From Chamaelirium japonicum (lineage: Eukaryota > Streptophyta > Magnoliopsida > Liliales > Melanthiaceae): a DNA stretch of 64,000 nt. Position numbers and translations under genes: made by a program. The notes under the pieces are model-generated. The model saw only the letters and a program-made list of their open reading frames with translations, was not told where the DNA came from and did not search any database. Every line of letters begins with the position of its first letter. Position 1 is the stretch's first letter. Below are positions 43,794 to 53,425 of the stretch, piece by piece. The stretch covers positions 248,001-312,000 of the forward strand of contig CANTAL010000129.1 of assembly GCA_947650365.1 (NCBI GenBank), read 5' to 3'.

Positions 43794-45185
43794 ATGGCTC
43801 TGGTGATAAGAGGACGCAGGCGGACGAGGGCCCGTATGGGGTCTGTGCACAGCGAACCCCCCGTTGAGACTCCCCAGCCCCTTGTCCCGCTCAGTGACCA
43901 GCTCCTATTGGAGATGTTGGCCACCCAGCGGGCAATGATGGAGGAGTTGACGCGCTTGCATCAGGCCCCGGCGGCGAGCCGGCGATCGGGACCATCGAGG
44001 CCCGCATCCCCCGCGCGACCTCCCGTCTCGTCGCGTCTGCCCACAACCGTACCAGCACGGCGAACTTCCCGTCCGGAACCCCCGGTTGAGAGGACGGCCG
44101 TGCGTGGAGCGAAGGAGACCCCACTCACAAGGTTACAGAAGCTTGTAACCCAGCGGTCTAGCAACCAGGCAACCTCGCGCGCGACCATCCCTCGCCGCCA
44201 TAGCCGGAGCGTCGACTCTGATGGGTTAGAGGCAAGGTCTCAAGAAAGGGATCGTGACCCGCGCCATCGGCGACGAGGGAAAGAGCCCGCGGTGGCTGTA
44301 CCTTCCGAACCTCGGGAGGCGACGGCCTCCCATAGACCAACCGCCACGCTGAAGGGATCCGCGGGCGAGCAGCCAGGAGGCCGCCGATCGGTAGCCCCCG
44401 AGGGTCGCCGCGGGGTGGATCTGAACCTCCCTAGAGGGAGTGCACACTGCCACCTAGGACCTGCGCAGCCGCCTTTGGGATTTCCCCCCGGGCACTGGCA
44501 GCGATCTAGTGCGCCAGCGGATTTACTGGAGGATCTCGCCGCCCACGGAGGAAGCTCGCCCTTCACCAGCGAGGTCCACCAAGGGGGTTTTCCGCACCAT
44601 TGGACCCCCCCGAAGTTTGTTTTGTTCGACGGGTCGCAGGATCCTGTTGACCACCTCTTGGCCTACAAAAAGCTTCTGTTTTTCCGGGACCAAGACCACG
44701 TCTTGTGCCGAGCATTCCCGAGCAGTCTGACCAGCTCGACGTTGAACTGGTTCCACAAGTTGCCGCCCGGCATGATCCCCGACTTTCCAACTCTCTCTAG
44801 GCTGTTCCTGGAGCAGTATCACTGCAATAGGCAGCCCCCGAAGAGAATCGAGTCTCTGTTTACTTTGGCCATGGGAGCTCGCGAAACGCTCCGGTGCTTC
44901 GCAACGCGATTCCGAAGCGCCTACCACGCTCTGGAAGACGCAGCGGGCCAAGATCGTACTGCGGTGAGTGCTTTCAGAAACGCCCTCCCCGAGGGGAGCA
45001 AGCTTCATGACGCACTGGTGATCAAAGATCCTCGCGCGATGGTCGAGCTCTTCGCTCTTGTCCAGCAACACATCAAGCTCGAAGATGCGGTGTTAGACCG
45101 GGAGGGAAAGACAGTCGAGCAGCGACCCCCTCCGGCTCTGCGGCCTCTTGTCGTTGAGACCGTGGAGAGCCCGCATGATCTATAA
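43794..45185 (+). CDS. gag: Retrotransposon Gag (capsid-type) protein
   Basis: A 463-residue ORF beginning about 90 bp after the LTR. Residues 1-250 are low-complexity, rich in Arg, Pro and Ser, with a short Leu-rich helix near 33-55. Residues about 272-430 carry the plant Retrotrans_gag pattern: FDGSQDPVDHLLAYKK, then CRAFPSSLTSSTLNWFHKLPPG, then FPTLSRLFLEQY and a helical tail with ARETLRCFATRF. In the family this domain assembles the virus-like particle that packages the element's RNA. I see no CCHC zinc knuckle after it, and no polymerase domains follow. The GC-rich codon use is unlike the AT-rich satellite outside. The ORF is open and could be translated from a full-length LTR transcript; whether it is expressed is unknown. 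It is far longer than chance and the domain is clear. Confidence 0.88.
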   Translation: MALVIRGRRRTRARMGSVHSEPPVETPQPLVPLSDQLLLEMLATQRAMMEELTRLHQAPAASRRSGPSRPASPARPPVSSRLPTTVPARRTSRPEPPVERTAVRGAKETPLTRLQKLVTQRSSNQATSRATIPRRHSRSVDSDGLEARSQERDRDPRHRRRGKEPAVAVPSEPREATASHRPTATLKGSAGEQPGGRRSVAPEGRRGVDLNLPRGSAHCHLGPAQPPLGFPPGHWQRSSAPADLLEDLAAHGGSSPFTSEVHQGGFPHHWTPPKFVLFDGSQDPVDHLLAYKKLLFFRDQDHVLCRAFPSSLTSSTLNWFHKLPPGMIPDFPTLSRLFLEQYHCNRQPPKRIESLFTLAMGARETLRCFATRFRSAYHALEDAAGQDRTAVSAFRNALPEGSKLHDALVIKDPRAMVELFALVQQHIKLEDAVLDREGKTVEQRPPPALRPLVVETVESPHDL

Positions 45186-45577
45186 AGCAAGACCGGGATC
45201 CTCAGAGGCAGCCAGTGGGCGACCTTGAGCTTCCCGGGGCAGTCCGCCGTTGTGCGGACTTAAAGCAAGACCGGGATCCTCAGAGGCAGCCAGTGGGCGA
45301 CCTTGAGCTTCCCAGGGCAGTCCGCCGTTGTGCGGACTTAAAGCAAGACCGGGATCCTCAGAGGTAGCCAGTGGGCGACCATGAGATTCCCGGGGCAGTC
45401 CGCCGTTGTGCGGACTTAAAGCAAGACCGGGATCCTCAGAGGCAGCCAGTGGGCGACCTTGAGCTTCCCGGGGCAGTCCGCCGTTGTGCGGACTTAAAGC
45501 AAGACCGGGATCCTCAGAGGCAGCCAGTGGGCGACCTTGAGCTTCCCGGGGAAGTCTGCTGCCAAGTGGACTCTAAA
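45183..45577 (+). repeat. 78-bp tandem array (about 5 copies) after gag
   Basis: TAAAGCAAGACCGGGATCCT recurs at 45183, 45261, 45339, 45417 and 45495, an exact 78-bp period (26 codons). The first four units are nearly identical and the fifth drifts at its 3' end. Because the period is a multiple of three, a short sense frame (45371-45712) stays open across it; I treat that as a by-product and not a gene. Such arrays downstream of gag are common in Tat/Ogre-like and non-autonomous plant gypsy elements. Confidence 0.93.
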
Positions 45578-46030
45578 CCTAACCAGGATCCTTCGCGTTC
45601 GCCTGCCATGAACGGAAGCATCCTGGCGTTGGCATACCCCTCGAAGGGCGAGCCCGCCAAACAGGATCATCGAGAGAAATTAACCGGGCAGGGGGCAGCT
45701 AGCACTTATTAGTTTCCTTTAAAAACAAAAATGGTTTAAGTCTCTGAGTGTAGGGAAGTTTTTGAAATAGTTTGGTTTGCTTATCGTTTTCCAGGCTCAG
45801 AGACTAATTGCGTTTTTGCGAGCATACCGAGTTTTTCGTTTGCATATACTTTAAAATAAAAAGGTTGAATCGAATTAGCTGCCTCGCCCGGGGTATCGCT
45901 CTCGAGATTGCTGCGAAACTCCTGAAGCGGACTCATGAGCGAGACAGAGAAAGAAAGAAACAGGCAGACTCAAAAAGTTTCATTTCATTCACTGGTTAAA
46001 GATTACAAAAAGATTACAAAGAGATACAGC
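45578..46030. other. Non-coding stretch between the 78-bp array and the antisense gene
   Basis: About 450 bp. The first part continues as GC-rich sequence; from about 45715 it turns AT-rich with runs such as TTTAAAAACAAAAATGG, TTAAAATAAAAAG and repeated GATTACAAA. An AATAAA word at 45854-45859 on the plus strand could be a polyadenylation signal, but this is weak. As the space between convergent sense and antisense ORFs, it is where both 3' ends would lie. Confidence 0.5.
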
Positions 46031-46582
46031 CTAAGCTGGGCCCGCGCCAGCGCCCTCGTCGTCGCCGCCGCGCTTCCTCTTCTTCGACCTTTCGGCCTTG
46101 TATTTCTCAATGGCGTCCAGCGCGCCCTTCTGGAGAAGCTTGCCCAGCTGCGACTGGAGGCGCTCTCGCTGGGAGTTGAGGTCGCGAAGATGTGCCTCCT
46201 TCAGCGCCGCGATCTCATCCCGGGAGGCCGCCACTTGACTGCGGAGCTCGAGGATCTCTTTCTGGGCGGACTCTTTGGCCTTGGTCGCCTCTTGTAGGTC
46301 CGCGAGGGCGCGGGCGTGAGCGTCCTTGACCGAGGCTAGCCCCGTGGTGAGAGTGGCAGCCCGCTGGCGCAGCTGGGCAACCTCTGTATCAACAGAGGCG
46401 GCCTGCTGGCGCAGCCGGTCCACCTCAGCTTGGAGCTCGCCGGATCGGTCCGCCTGGCGAAGCTGGTGGATGTGCTCGTCTACTCTCCTCTCCGAGCTGT
46501 GGAGAGTGTCATCGTATAGAGCAACTGTGTCCCCCGCGACACCAGCGACCTCATCGGTGAGGGCCCGGCTGACCCGCTCCAC
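46031..46582 (-). CDS. Antisense ORF, coiled-coil part (probable second exon)
   Basis: About 183 residues from the candidate splice acceptor to the end of the frame. It is almost entirely heptad-patterned helix: LQAEVDRLRQQAASVDTEVA, LRQRAATLTTGLASVKDAHA and similar, with Ala/Glu/Gln/Arg-rich composition, and it ends in a basic patch ERSKKRKRGG followed by an acidic Gly-rich tail. This predicts a dimerising coiled coil and a possible nuclear localisation signal. It has no clear ATG near its start; the open frame begins inside the candidate intron at a TTG, which supports it being an internal or terminal exon. Coiled-coil C-termini are usual in the long antisense ORF proteins of plant gypsy elements. 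Function unknown. Confidence 0.7.
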   Translation of the reverse strand: MERVSRALTDEVAGVAGDTVALYDDTLHSSERRVDEHIHQLRQADRSGELQAEVDRLRQQAASVDTEVAQLRQRAATLTTGLASVKDAHARALADLQEATKAKESAQKEILELRSQVAASRDEIAALKEAHLRDLNSQRERLQSQLGKLLQKGALDAIEKYKAERSKKRKRGGDDEGAGAGPA

Positions 46583-46673
46583 CTGCGCCAAGGTGAAACA
46601 GTTAGAGAAAGTCTTAAGGAGAAATTTAGAACAGAGAAGGATTTGAAACGGAGAAATACGAAGGTAATCTTAC
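46583..46673 (-). other. Candidate 91-bp intron of the antisense gene
   Basis: On the minus strand the upstream ORF reads CTCGAG then GTAAGAT, a strong plant donor, and 91 bases later a T-rich stretch ends TTGGCGCAG before GTGGAGCGG, a good acceptor. Both flanking frames are in phase 0, and the intron is more AT-rich than the exons. The size is typical of plant introns. Based on sequence only. Confidence 0.65.
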
Positions 46674-48839
46674 CTCGAGGAGCCGGTTGATAAGGGCGAT
46701 GTAGGGAGTTCGGGCGAAAATGTTGCGCCCCAGGATCTCTCGCGTGAAGTAGGGGACGCGCTCGGGGTCGCCTGAGGATGAGCCCGCCTGGCTCACCTCG
46801 GTTGTGGCAGCCGGGGAAGGCGCATCGACGGCAGTAGCGGCGGGCTCGCCCCCTTGAGTGCCGGCTCCCCCTTCCTTGGTAAGGGGAGGCACGGCTGGTT
46901 CCGAGGGCTCCGAGCTGGAGCTCGGAAGGTCGTCCAGGATGGCCCCCAGGTCCGGAGACCAGTAGACCAGCCCGTCCAGCTCCGGGAGAGGAGGAACCTC
47001 AAGAATGGCAGGCGCGGGCTCGGGCGCGGGCGCACTGATAGCAGGCGCAGGCGCGGGCTCGAGCGCGGGCGCGCTGAGGACAGGCGCAGGCGCGAGCGCG
47101 GGTTCGAGCGCAGGCATGCTGGCAGGCGTGGGCTCGGGCGCAGGCTCGGGCACGGGCTCGGGCGCAGGAGCAGGCACGGGCTCGGGCACGGGCTCGGGCG
47201 CAGGCGCAGGCGCGGGCTCGGGCACAGGCTCGGGGGCAGTAGGTGCGGGCTCGGGCGCAGGCGCGCTGGCAGCAGAGGGCACAGGCGCAGGCACGGGCGT
47301 GCTGGGAGCAGGCGCGGCCGGTGTTGGTGTCGCGCTCGGAGCGGGCGGAAGGTTTGAGCCCGCTGGAGCCGGTCCCTCGAAGGGCGGGGGAGGCCCCGCA
47401 GTTGCAGTCGCGGGCTCATCTTCCGAAGCCCGCTCCTCGTCATCGGAGCTGGAGGTCGTGCTGAGATCATCGGCTGATCCCAACCCTGCCTCCGCGAGGG
47501 CGGCCTTCCTCTGCTCCTCGACGACTCGCTGGAAGGCTTCACGAGCCTCCCGAACAATGGTGTCCTCTCCCGACGGGCGGGCTGGAGGAGTCTTTTTCTT
47601 CTTCAACTTCTTTCGCGAAGCACCTTCCTCTGGGTTCATCACCGCAACAAAGAGAGGTTTAGTCAGGTCGCCCGGGAATCCACGCATCAGCACTTTAGCC
47701 ATTGGGGACTCCACTTCCGCCATGCTGAGAAGAAGCTCGACGCGCGGATCCTCGGGCTCGACGAAGGAAATGCGACGTCGCCGAGGCTCTAGGACTGGGG
47801 CCCTCGGAGAAATGAGAGAAAGAGAGGTCGCCTGACCTGTGGCTGCTTCGCGGGTTGGTGGCGGCGGTGGCACGACATCCTCCTCATGGAGCATCTCGAG
47901 GGTGTCCTTGTCGGCGACCTGGATGGGGGAAGCCCGCTTCTTCCCCTTCTTCACCGAGGTCCCCGCAGCGGAGGTCACGGCAGCAGGCTGGGAGACCGCG
48001 ACCTTCTTCCGCATCACCTTCTGCCGGGTGGTGATGGTTCCGCTCCGTAGATCCTTCCAGAGGAAGGAGAAGTCCGGTGGGAGGACCTTATCGAGGGTTC
48101 GACCTCCGAGGAAATCCAGAATCGCCTCGTCGAGCGATCTTTCGCGGGCTGCGGCGATGCACTTCTTACCCTTGGGCCGGTATTCCGCGATCTCCTTGAA
48201 GACAGGGAGAGGCGGTCTGCCGGGAAGAGAGGGGATACCGGCTTGAGGACCTTGCCAGTCGCCGTCGATCACGAACGGATATTGTTTCCAGTACCGGTCC
48301 TTGTTCTCAACGGCGGTGAACGGGAGTACCTCACCAGTGCGACCAGTGAGATAAAACTGGCCGCAGCCCGCCTCAATGAAGGCGGTCCCTGGCTTGAGGA
48401 ACCACTTCTTCAGGAGGTAGGAAAGGGGGATCCTTACGTTGAGGGCTTCGTCAATTCGAGAAAGCCCGTAGAGGATCCCCCATGAGTTTCCTGGAAGCTG
48501 GGCAGGGCACAAGCCCGCCAGTTCCAGTAGCTCGCTGGCGAGGTGGTTTAGGGGTAGCCGGAGCCCTGACCAAATCTGCCCCACGGAGACCGCCGTACCG
48601 GAGAGCGGCCTCCCCGAGTGCGGGAAGGGCAGGATGGCGAGCTCCTGAGGAATGTTCGCCGCGGAGCGTAAGCTAGCAGGGATCGGCGCCCCGCCGATGT
48701 CATTAAACCAGACAATGGCGGGCTCCCTTGAGGGAACCTCCTCGCTGCCAGGTTCAAGCACCGAAATTAGGGCGACGTTGAGAGGTTCCTCATGGGAGGA
48801 AGCGGCAGCAGCAGAAGAAGCAGCAGCAGAAGAAGCCAT
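46674..48839 (-). CDS. Antisense ORF, main part; plant 'putative gypsy-type transposon' family-like protein
   Basis: The open frame runs 737 residues to 46626; about 722 lie before the candidate splice donor. The ATG is followed by an Ala/Ser-rich leader (1-15). Residues about 90-185 hold the most recognisable part: LRLPLNHLASELLELAGLCP, QLPGNSWGIL, then a segment with FYLTGR and KDRYWKQYPFVIDGDW. This resembles the N-terminal domain of plant antisense-ORF proteins annotated as putative gypsy-type transposon or Transposase_28 (Pfam PF04195, from memory). Then come a basic patch RKKLKKKKTP (about 409-418), an acidic Ser stretch (460-475) and a Pro/Ala/Glu tract of about 120 residues (485-615). 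There are no catalytic motifs. The gene runs against gag, with its own TATA-like box upstream. The role of these proteins is not known; nuclear localisation is inferred. Family call moderate, reality of the ORF high. Confidence 0.75.
46975..47375 (-). repeat. Pro/Ala/Glu codon repeat in the antisense ORF
   Basis: A degenerate 6-12 bp repetition of GCGCCTGCGCCCGAGCCC-type codons encodes PAPAPEPVPEP-like runs. The opposite strand reads as an open Gly/Ala frame (47005-47835), which is a shadow. The tract probably varies in length between copies of the element. Confidence 0.85.
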
Positions 48840-48942
48840 AAGAGCAAGGGGGTGTGAGTGAGCTGCGAGCTGCGAGATGAAAGCAGAAGCAGAAGGAGAA
48901 GGGAGAGCTGTTTTTCACGCAGCGGTAAAAATCGCCCCCCGT

Positions 48943-48955
48943 CCCCTATTTGTAG
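48943..48955 (-). promoter_or_regulatory. TATA-like box for the antisense gene
   Basis: On the minus strand CTACAAATAGGGG lies about 105 bp before the antisense ATG, at the end of a GC-rich stretch and preceding an A/G-rich leader. The spacing suits a plant TATA box and 5' leader. Prediction only. Confidence 0.45.
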
Positions 48956-49257
48956 GCAAGTGAGAGGCAGGTGAATCGGGCCGCAGTTAATACTCAAGCG
49001 TGCCCAACGAGGCGGCACGCCGACGGTTGAAGCGACAGCTCGCCTTTCTCCAATCAGGCAGCGCCACGTGGGCCACGCGTGGAAAAAGCTGTGCCGGCGC
49101 CGACACTATCATTTACTGACAAAAGAAGAACAAATGAGGAGACACGTGTATCGCGCCGATCGGGATCTCATGATGAGATTCATTGTATCAACATCGAGCC
49201 TCGTGCCGCAGTTAAGGTGAAGCGCCCGTTGGAGATTTGGCGTGATACCCAAGTCAC
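48956..49257. other. Unassigned stretch upstream of the antisense gene
   Basis: About 300 bp of mixed composition with no supported ORF. It holds CACGTG-like cores (CCACGTGG near 49066, ACACGTGT near 49142), which are G-box-type words in plants and could belong to the antisense promoter. No other structure is seen. Confidence 0.35.
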
Positions 49258-50150
49258 GAGACCGCTCGCGGCAGTTGCCCGCAGCTCGCTCGAGGCAGAC
49301 CCTGATCGCGTGTGACAAGCTCGCACCGGAAGGAGATCGCTCATGGCTGACGCTCCCGGCCCGCCCAGCGTTTGAAAAGTATTGAGTCAAAGCTCTCGGC
49401 GCAAATCGCCCACGGCTGGAGCCCGCAGCTCGCCCGACGCTGACCCTGACCGCGTGTGACGAGCTCGCACCGGAAGGAGATCGCTCGTGGCTGAAGCTCC
49501 CGGCCTGCCCAGTGTGCGAAATACTGGTAGTCAAAGCTCTCGGCACAAATCGCCCACGGCTGGAGCCCGCAGCTCGCCCGACGCCGACCCTGACCGCGTG
49601 TGACGAGCTCGCGCCGGAAGGAGATCGCTCGTGGCTGAAGCTCCCGGCCCGCCCAGTGTGCGAAAAACTGGCAGTCAAAGCTCTCGGCGCAACTCGCCCA
49701 CGGCTGGAGCCCGCAGCTCGCCCGACGCCGACCCTGACCGCGTGTGACGAGCTCGCGCCGGAAGGAGATCGCTCGTGGCTGAAGCTCCCGGCCCACCCAG
49801 TGTGCAAAATACTGGCAGTCAAAGCTCTCGGCGCAAATCGCCCACGACTGGAGCCCACAGCTCGCCCGACGCCGACCCTGACCACGTGTGACGAGCTCGC
49901 ACCGGAAGGAGATCGCTCATGGCTGAAGCTCCCGGCCCGCCCAGTGTTTGCGAAATACTGGCAGTCAAAGCTCTCGGCACAAATCGCCCAAGGCTGGAGC
50001 CCGTAGCTCGCCCGACGCCGACCCTGACCGCGTGTGACGAGCTCGCACCGGAAGGAGATCGCTCGTGGCTAAAGCTCCTGGCCCGCCCAGCGTTTGTGAA
50101 ATACCGGCAGTCAAAGCTCTCGGCACAGACCGCCCACCACAAGTGCCCGC
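49258..50150 (+). repeat. 144-bp tandem array (about 6 copies) before the 3' LTR
   Basis: TGTGAC words start at 49311, 49455, 49599, 49743, 49887 and 50033; spacings are 144 bp four times and then 146. A partial unit precedes (49258-49310) and the last unit fades near 50140. Each unit holds GAGCTCGCACCGGAAGGAG, then GTGGCTGAAGCTCCCGGCCC and AGTCAAAGCTCTCGG. The period is a multiple of three, so frames on both strands stay open for up to 258 residues; no domain is seen in them and I do not call a gene. The array has the same GAGCTC-rich vocabulary as the LTR subrepeats. Confidence 0.93.
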
Positions 50151-50252
50151 AATCCACAAGGTGGAGGTCGCCACTGCCTGGTACTCCCAATCCAATCGTC
50201 GTGGGCAACAAGACTCCAGAGCAAGCGTCAAGGTCTCCTTGGTCGCTCCCTC

Positions 50253-50264
50253 AGGAGGGGGTAA
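50253..50264 (+). promoter_or_regulatory. Polypurine tract
   Basis: AGGAGGGGG followed by TAA lies immediately before the 3' LTR, where plus-strand DNA synthesis is primed in LTR elements. Position and composition are typical. Confidence 0.8.
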
Positions 50265-51124
50265 TATTGGGGGTAGCTGAAACTCGCCCAGGAGTTCGCG
50301 CCCCCGTGCTCACTAAATCATCTTGACAGGGAGCGAGATCCACATTGGGCTGAAGGGGCCCAAGGCCAAGAGCTCGCTCAGGAGCTCGCCTAGCTCGCGC
50401 AGGAGCTCGCCCATGCTCGCTCAGGAGCTCGCCTAGCTTGCGCAGGAGCTCGCCCAAGCTCGCCCAGGAGCTCGCCTAGCTCGCGCAGGAGCTCACCCAA
50501 GCTCGCTCAGGAGCTCGCTCAGGAGCTCGCCCATGCTCGCCCAGGAGCTCGCCTAGCTCGCGTAGGAGCTCGCCCATGCTCGCTCAGGAGCTCGCCCAAG
50601 CTTGCCCAGCCCCTGTTTATCGAAGAAGTCGCTTCCGCGAAGTCCGACTCTTGATAGATATGGACGAAAGGGTGGAGCAGTGCAGGGCGAGCTTGCCTTT
50701 GCTTTCTCCCTGAGACCGCCCAGACTTGAACATTCTAGAATAGCCACCTGGCAGCGACAAGAAAGATGCTCTCCCCCACTCAAACCGCCTGGCAGGCTTG
50801 ACGACAGAATGTCAGGGCGCGAGTACCAAGGACAGTCAGACCCACGCGAGCCAGATCGTGGGGGTCTAGAAGGCCCTGGAAGAATCTCCACGTGTCGGGC
50901 CACCATAGGCCGCCAAAGTCTATAAATGCACACCCCCAGGCTCCAAAGTACAGGTTCGAATCCCATTTCCCTACCACTTTAGTATACAACAGCTCGCCGT
51001 TGTGCACCCGTGACTGACTTGAGCGTCGGAGGGTCTGTGCTCCTAAGGGAGCCAGCCGTTCTCACGTTCTCTTTTCTTTGTCTTGCAGGTGGCTCGCAAG
51101 GATCAGTGAAAAATCCCCCAAACA
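50265..51124 (+). repeat. 3' LTR
   Basis: 860 bp, begins TATTGGGGG and ends CCCCCAAACA. It is nearly identical to 42836-43704; the length difference is one shortened 43-bp subrepeat (spacing 34 in place of 43 near 50509-50543). The TATA-like word is conserved at 50920-50927. Confidence 0.95.
50380..50615 (+). repeat. 43-bp tandem subrepeats in the 3' LTR
   Basis: AGGAGCTCGC words start at 50380, 50423, 50466, 50509, then 50543 after a shorter interval, matching the array in the 5' LTR. The array length is therefore the most variable part of the LTR. Confidence 0.9.
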
Positions 51125-51129
51125 GTTCA
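51125..51129. repeat. Target site duplication, right copy
   Basis: GTTCA directly after the CAAACA end of the 3' LTR, pairing with GTTCG at 42831. The satellite resumes as TACAAATGAATTAG in the correct monomer phase. Confidence 0.75.
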
Positions 51130-53219
51130 TACAAATGAATTAGAATGGATCGTACGAATGAATTAGAATGGATCGTACGAATGGATTAGAACGCATTGTA
51201 TGAATGAATTAGAATGGATCGTACGAATGGATCGTACGAATGAATTAGAATGGATACATTCGAGCAAATGAATTAGAATCGATTGTACGAATAAATTAGA
51301 ATGGATCATAGGAATGAATTTGAATGGATCGTGCAAATGAATTAGAATGGATACATTCGTGCGAATGAATTAGAATGGATCGTAGGAATGAATTAGAATG
51401 GATCGTGCGAATGAATTAGAATGGTTACATTCGTGCGAATGAATTAGAATGGATCGTACGAATGGATTAGAATGGATCGTACGAATGGATTAGAATGGAT
51501 CGTACGAATTAGAATGGATCGTACGAATGAATTAAAATGGATACATTCATACGACTGAATTAGAATGGATCGTGCGAATTAATTAGAATGGATCGTACGA
51601 ATGAATTTGAATGGATACTTTTGTGCGAATGAATCTGAATGGATTGTTTGAATGAATTACAATTGATTGTACGAATGGATTAGAACGGATCGTATGAATG
51701 AATTAGAATGGATCGTACAAATGAATTAGAAAGGTTACATTCGTGAGAATGAATTAGAATGGATCGTACGAATGAATTAGAATGGATCATGCGAATGAAT
51801 TTGAATGGATTGTACGAATGAATTAGAATGGATCATACGAATGAATTAGAATGGCTCGTGCGAATGAATTAGAATGAATCGTACGAATGCATTAGAATGG
51901 ATCATACAAATGAATTAAAATGGATCATACAAATGAATTGGAATGGATTGTACGTTTGAATTAGATTGGATCGTACGTTTGAATTAGAATGGATCATACA
52001 AATGAATTAGAATGGATCGTACGTTTGAATTAGACTGGATTGTGCGAATGAATTAGAATGGATCATACGAATGAATTAGAATGGATCGTGCGAATGAATT
52101 AGAATGGATCGTACGAATGAATTTGAATGTATCGTACGAATGAATTAGAATGGATCGGACGAATGAATAAGAATGGATCGTACGAATGAATTAGAATGGA
52201 TCGTGCGAATGAATTAGAATGAATCGTACGAATGCATTAGAATGGATCGTACGAATGAATTCGAATGAATCGTACGAACGAATTAGAATGGATCGTACGA
52301 ACGAATTAGAATGGATCGTATGAACGAATTAGAATGGATCGTACGAATGAATTTGAATGGATACATTCGAGCGAATGAATTAGAATGGATACATTCGTGC
52401 GAATGAATTAGAATGGATCGCACGAATGAATTAGAATGGATTGTATGAATAAATTAGAATGGATCATAGGAATGAATTAGAATGGATCGTGCAAATGAAT
52501 TGGAAAGGATCGTACGAATGAATTAGAATGGATATATTCGTGCGAATGAATTAGAATGGATCGTACGAATGAATTAGACTGGATCGTACGAATAAATTAG
52601 AATGGATACATTCGTGCAAATCAATTAAAATGGATCGTATGAATGAATTAGAATGGATCGTACGAATGAATTAGAATGGATCGTACGAATGAATTAGAAT
52701 GGATCGTACGAATGAATTAGAATGGATTATATGAATGAATTAGAATGGTTACATTCGTGCGAATGAATTAGAATGGATTGTACGAATGGATTAGAATGGA
52801 TCGTACAAACGGATTAGATTGCATTGTACGAATGAATTAGAATAGATACATTTGTGCGAATGAATTAGATTGCATCGTATGAATGAATTTGAATGGATTG
52901 TACGAATGAATTAGATTGAATCGTACGAATGAATTAGAATGGATCGTGCGAATGAATTAGAATGGAACGTACGAATAAATTAGAATGGATCGTGCGAATG
53001 AATAAGAATTGATCGTACGAATTAATTAGAATGGATACATTTGTGCGAATGAATTAGAATGGATCGTACGAATGGATTAGAATGGATCGTACGAATGAAT
53101 TAGAATGGATCATACAAATGAATTAGAAAGGTTACATTCGTGAGAATGAATTAGAATGGATCGTACGAATGAATTAGAATGGATCGTACGAATGGATTAG
53201 AATGGATCGTACGAATGAA

Positions 53220-53425
53220 TTAGAATGGATCGTGCAAATGATCGTGCGAATGAATTAGAATGGATCGTGGGAATGATCGTGCGAATGAGTTAGAATGGAT
53301 CGTGCGAATGATCGTGCGAATGATCGTGCGAATGAATTAGAATGGATCGTACGAATACATTAGAATGGATCGTATGAATGAATTAGAATGGATCGTGCGA
53401 ATGATCGTGCGAATGAATTAGAATG
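53220..53425 (+). repeat. Cluster of truncated 12-bp satellite units
   Basis: The word GAATGATCGTGC, a 23-bp monomer lacking 11 bases of its core, occurs repeatedly, singly and in direct tandem (about 53300-53330), interspersed with full monomers. I saw no other cluster like it. It suggests slippage between the two GAATG words of a monomer and then local amplification. Confidence 0.85.

Larger units (their letters stand above)
42836..51124 (+). mobile_element. Non-autonomous Ty3/Gypsy-type LTR retrotransposon with gag and an antisense gene
   Basis: An 8,289-bp element bounded by direct LTRs with TGTTGGGGG...CCCCCAAACA ends and a 5-bp near-perfect target duplication. In order: 5' LTR, primer-binding-like site, sense gag ORF, 78-bp tandem array, two antisense ORFs, 144-bp tandem array, polypurine tract, 3' LTR. 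No protease, reverse transcriptase, RNase H or integrase is recognisable in any frame, so it would need an autonomous partner. This layout matches gag-bearing non-autonomous plant elements (TR-GAG, LARD); antisense ORFs are known in several plant gypsy lineages. It looks whole for its class. LTR divergence of about 2% suggests an age of about 0.5-1 million years at usual plant rates. It is much more GC-rich than the surrounding satellite. Confidence 0.95.

Noticed and set aside
43133-43924. Minus-strand ORFs over the 5' LTR and gag start, and equivalents at 50251-51007
   Set aside because: They read LTR subrepeats and gag antisense; they have no domain, and they exist in both LTRs simply because the LTRs are duplicated.
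45371-45712. Plus-strand 113-residue frame over the 78-bp array
   Set aside because: It has an internal start within a tandem repeat and no recognisable domain; best explained by the repeat period.
47005-47835. Plus-strand 276-residue Gly/Ala/Ser frame
   Set aside because: It is a shadow of the Pro/Ala/Glu-coding tract of the antisense ORF; low complexity only.
49109-50211. Long frames on both strands over the 144-bp array
   Set aside because: The period is a multiple of three, so any stop-free unit stays open on several frames. No domain or conserved start was seen.
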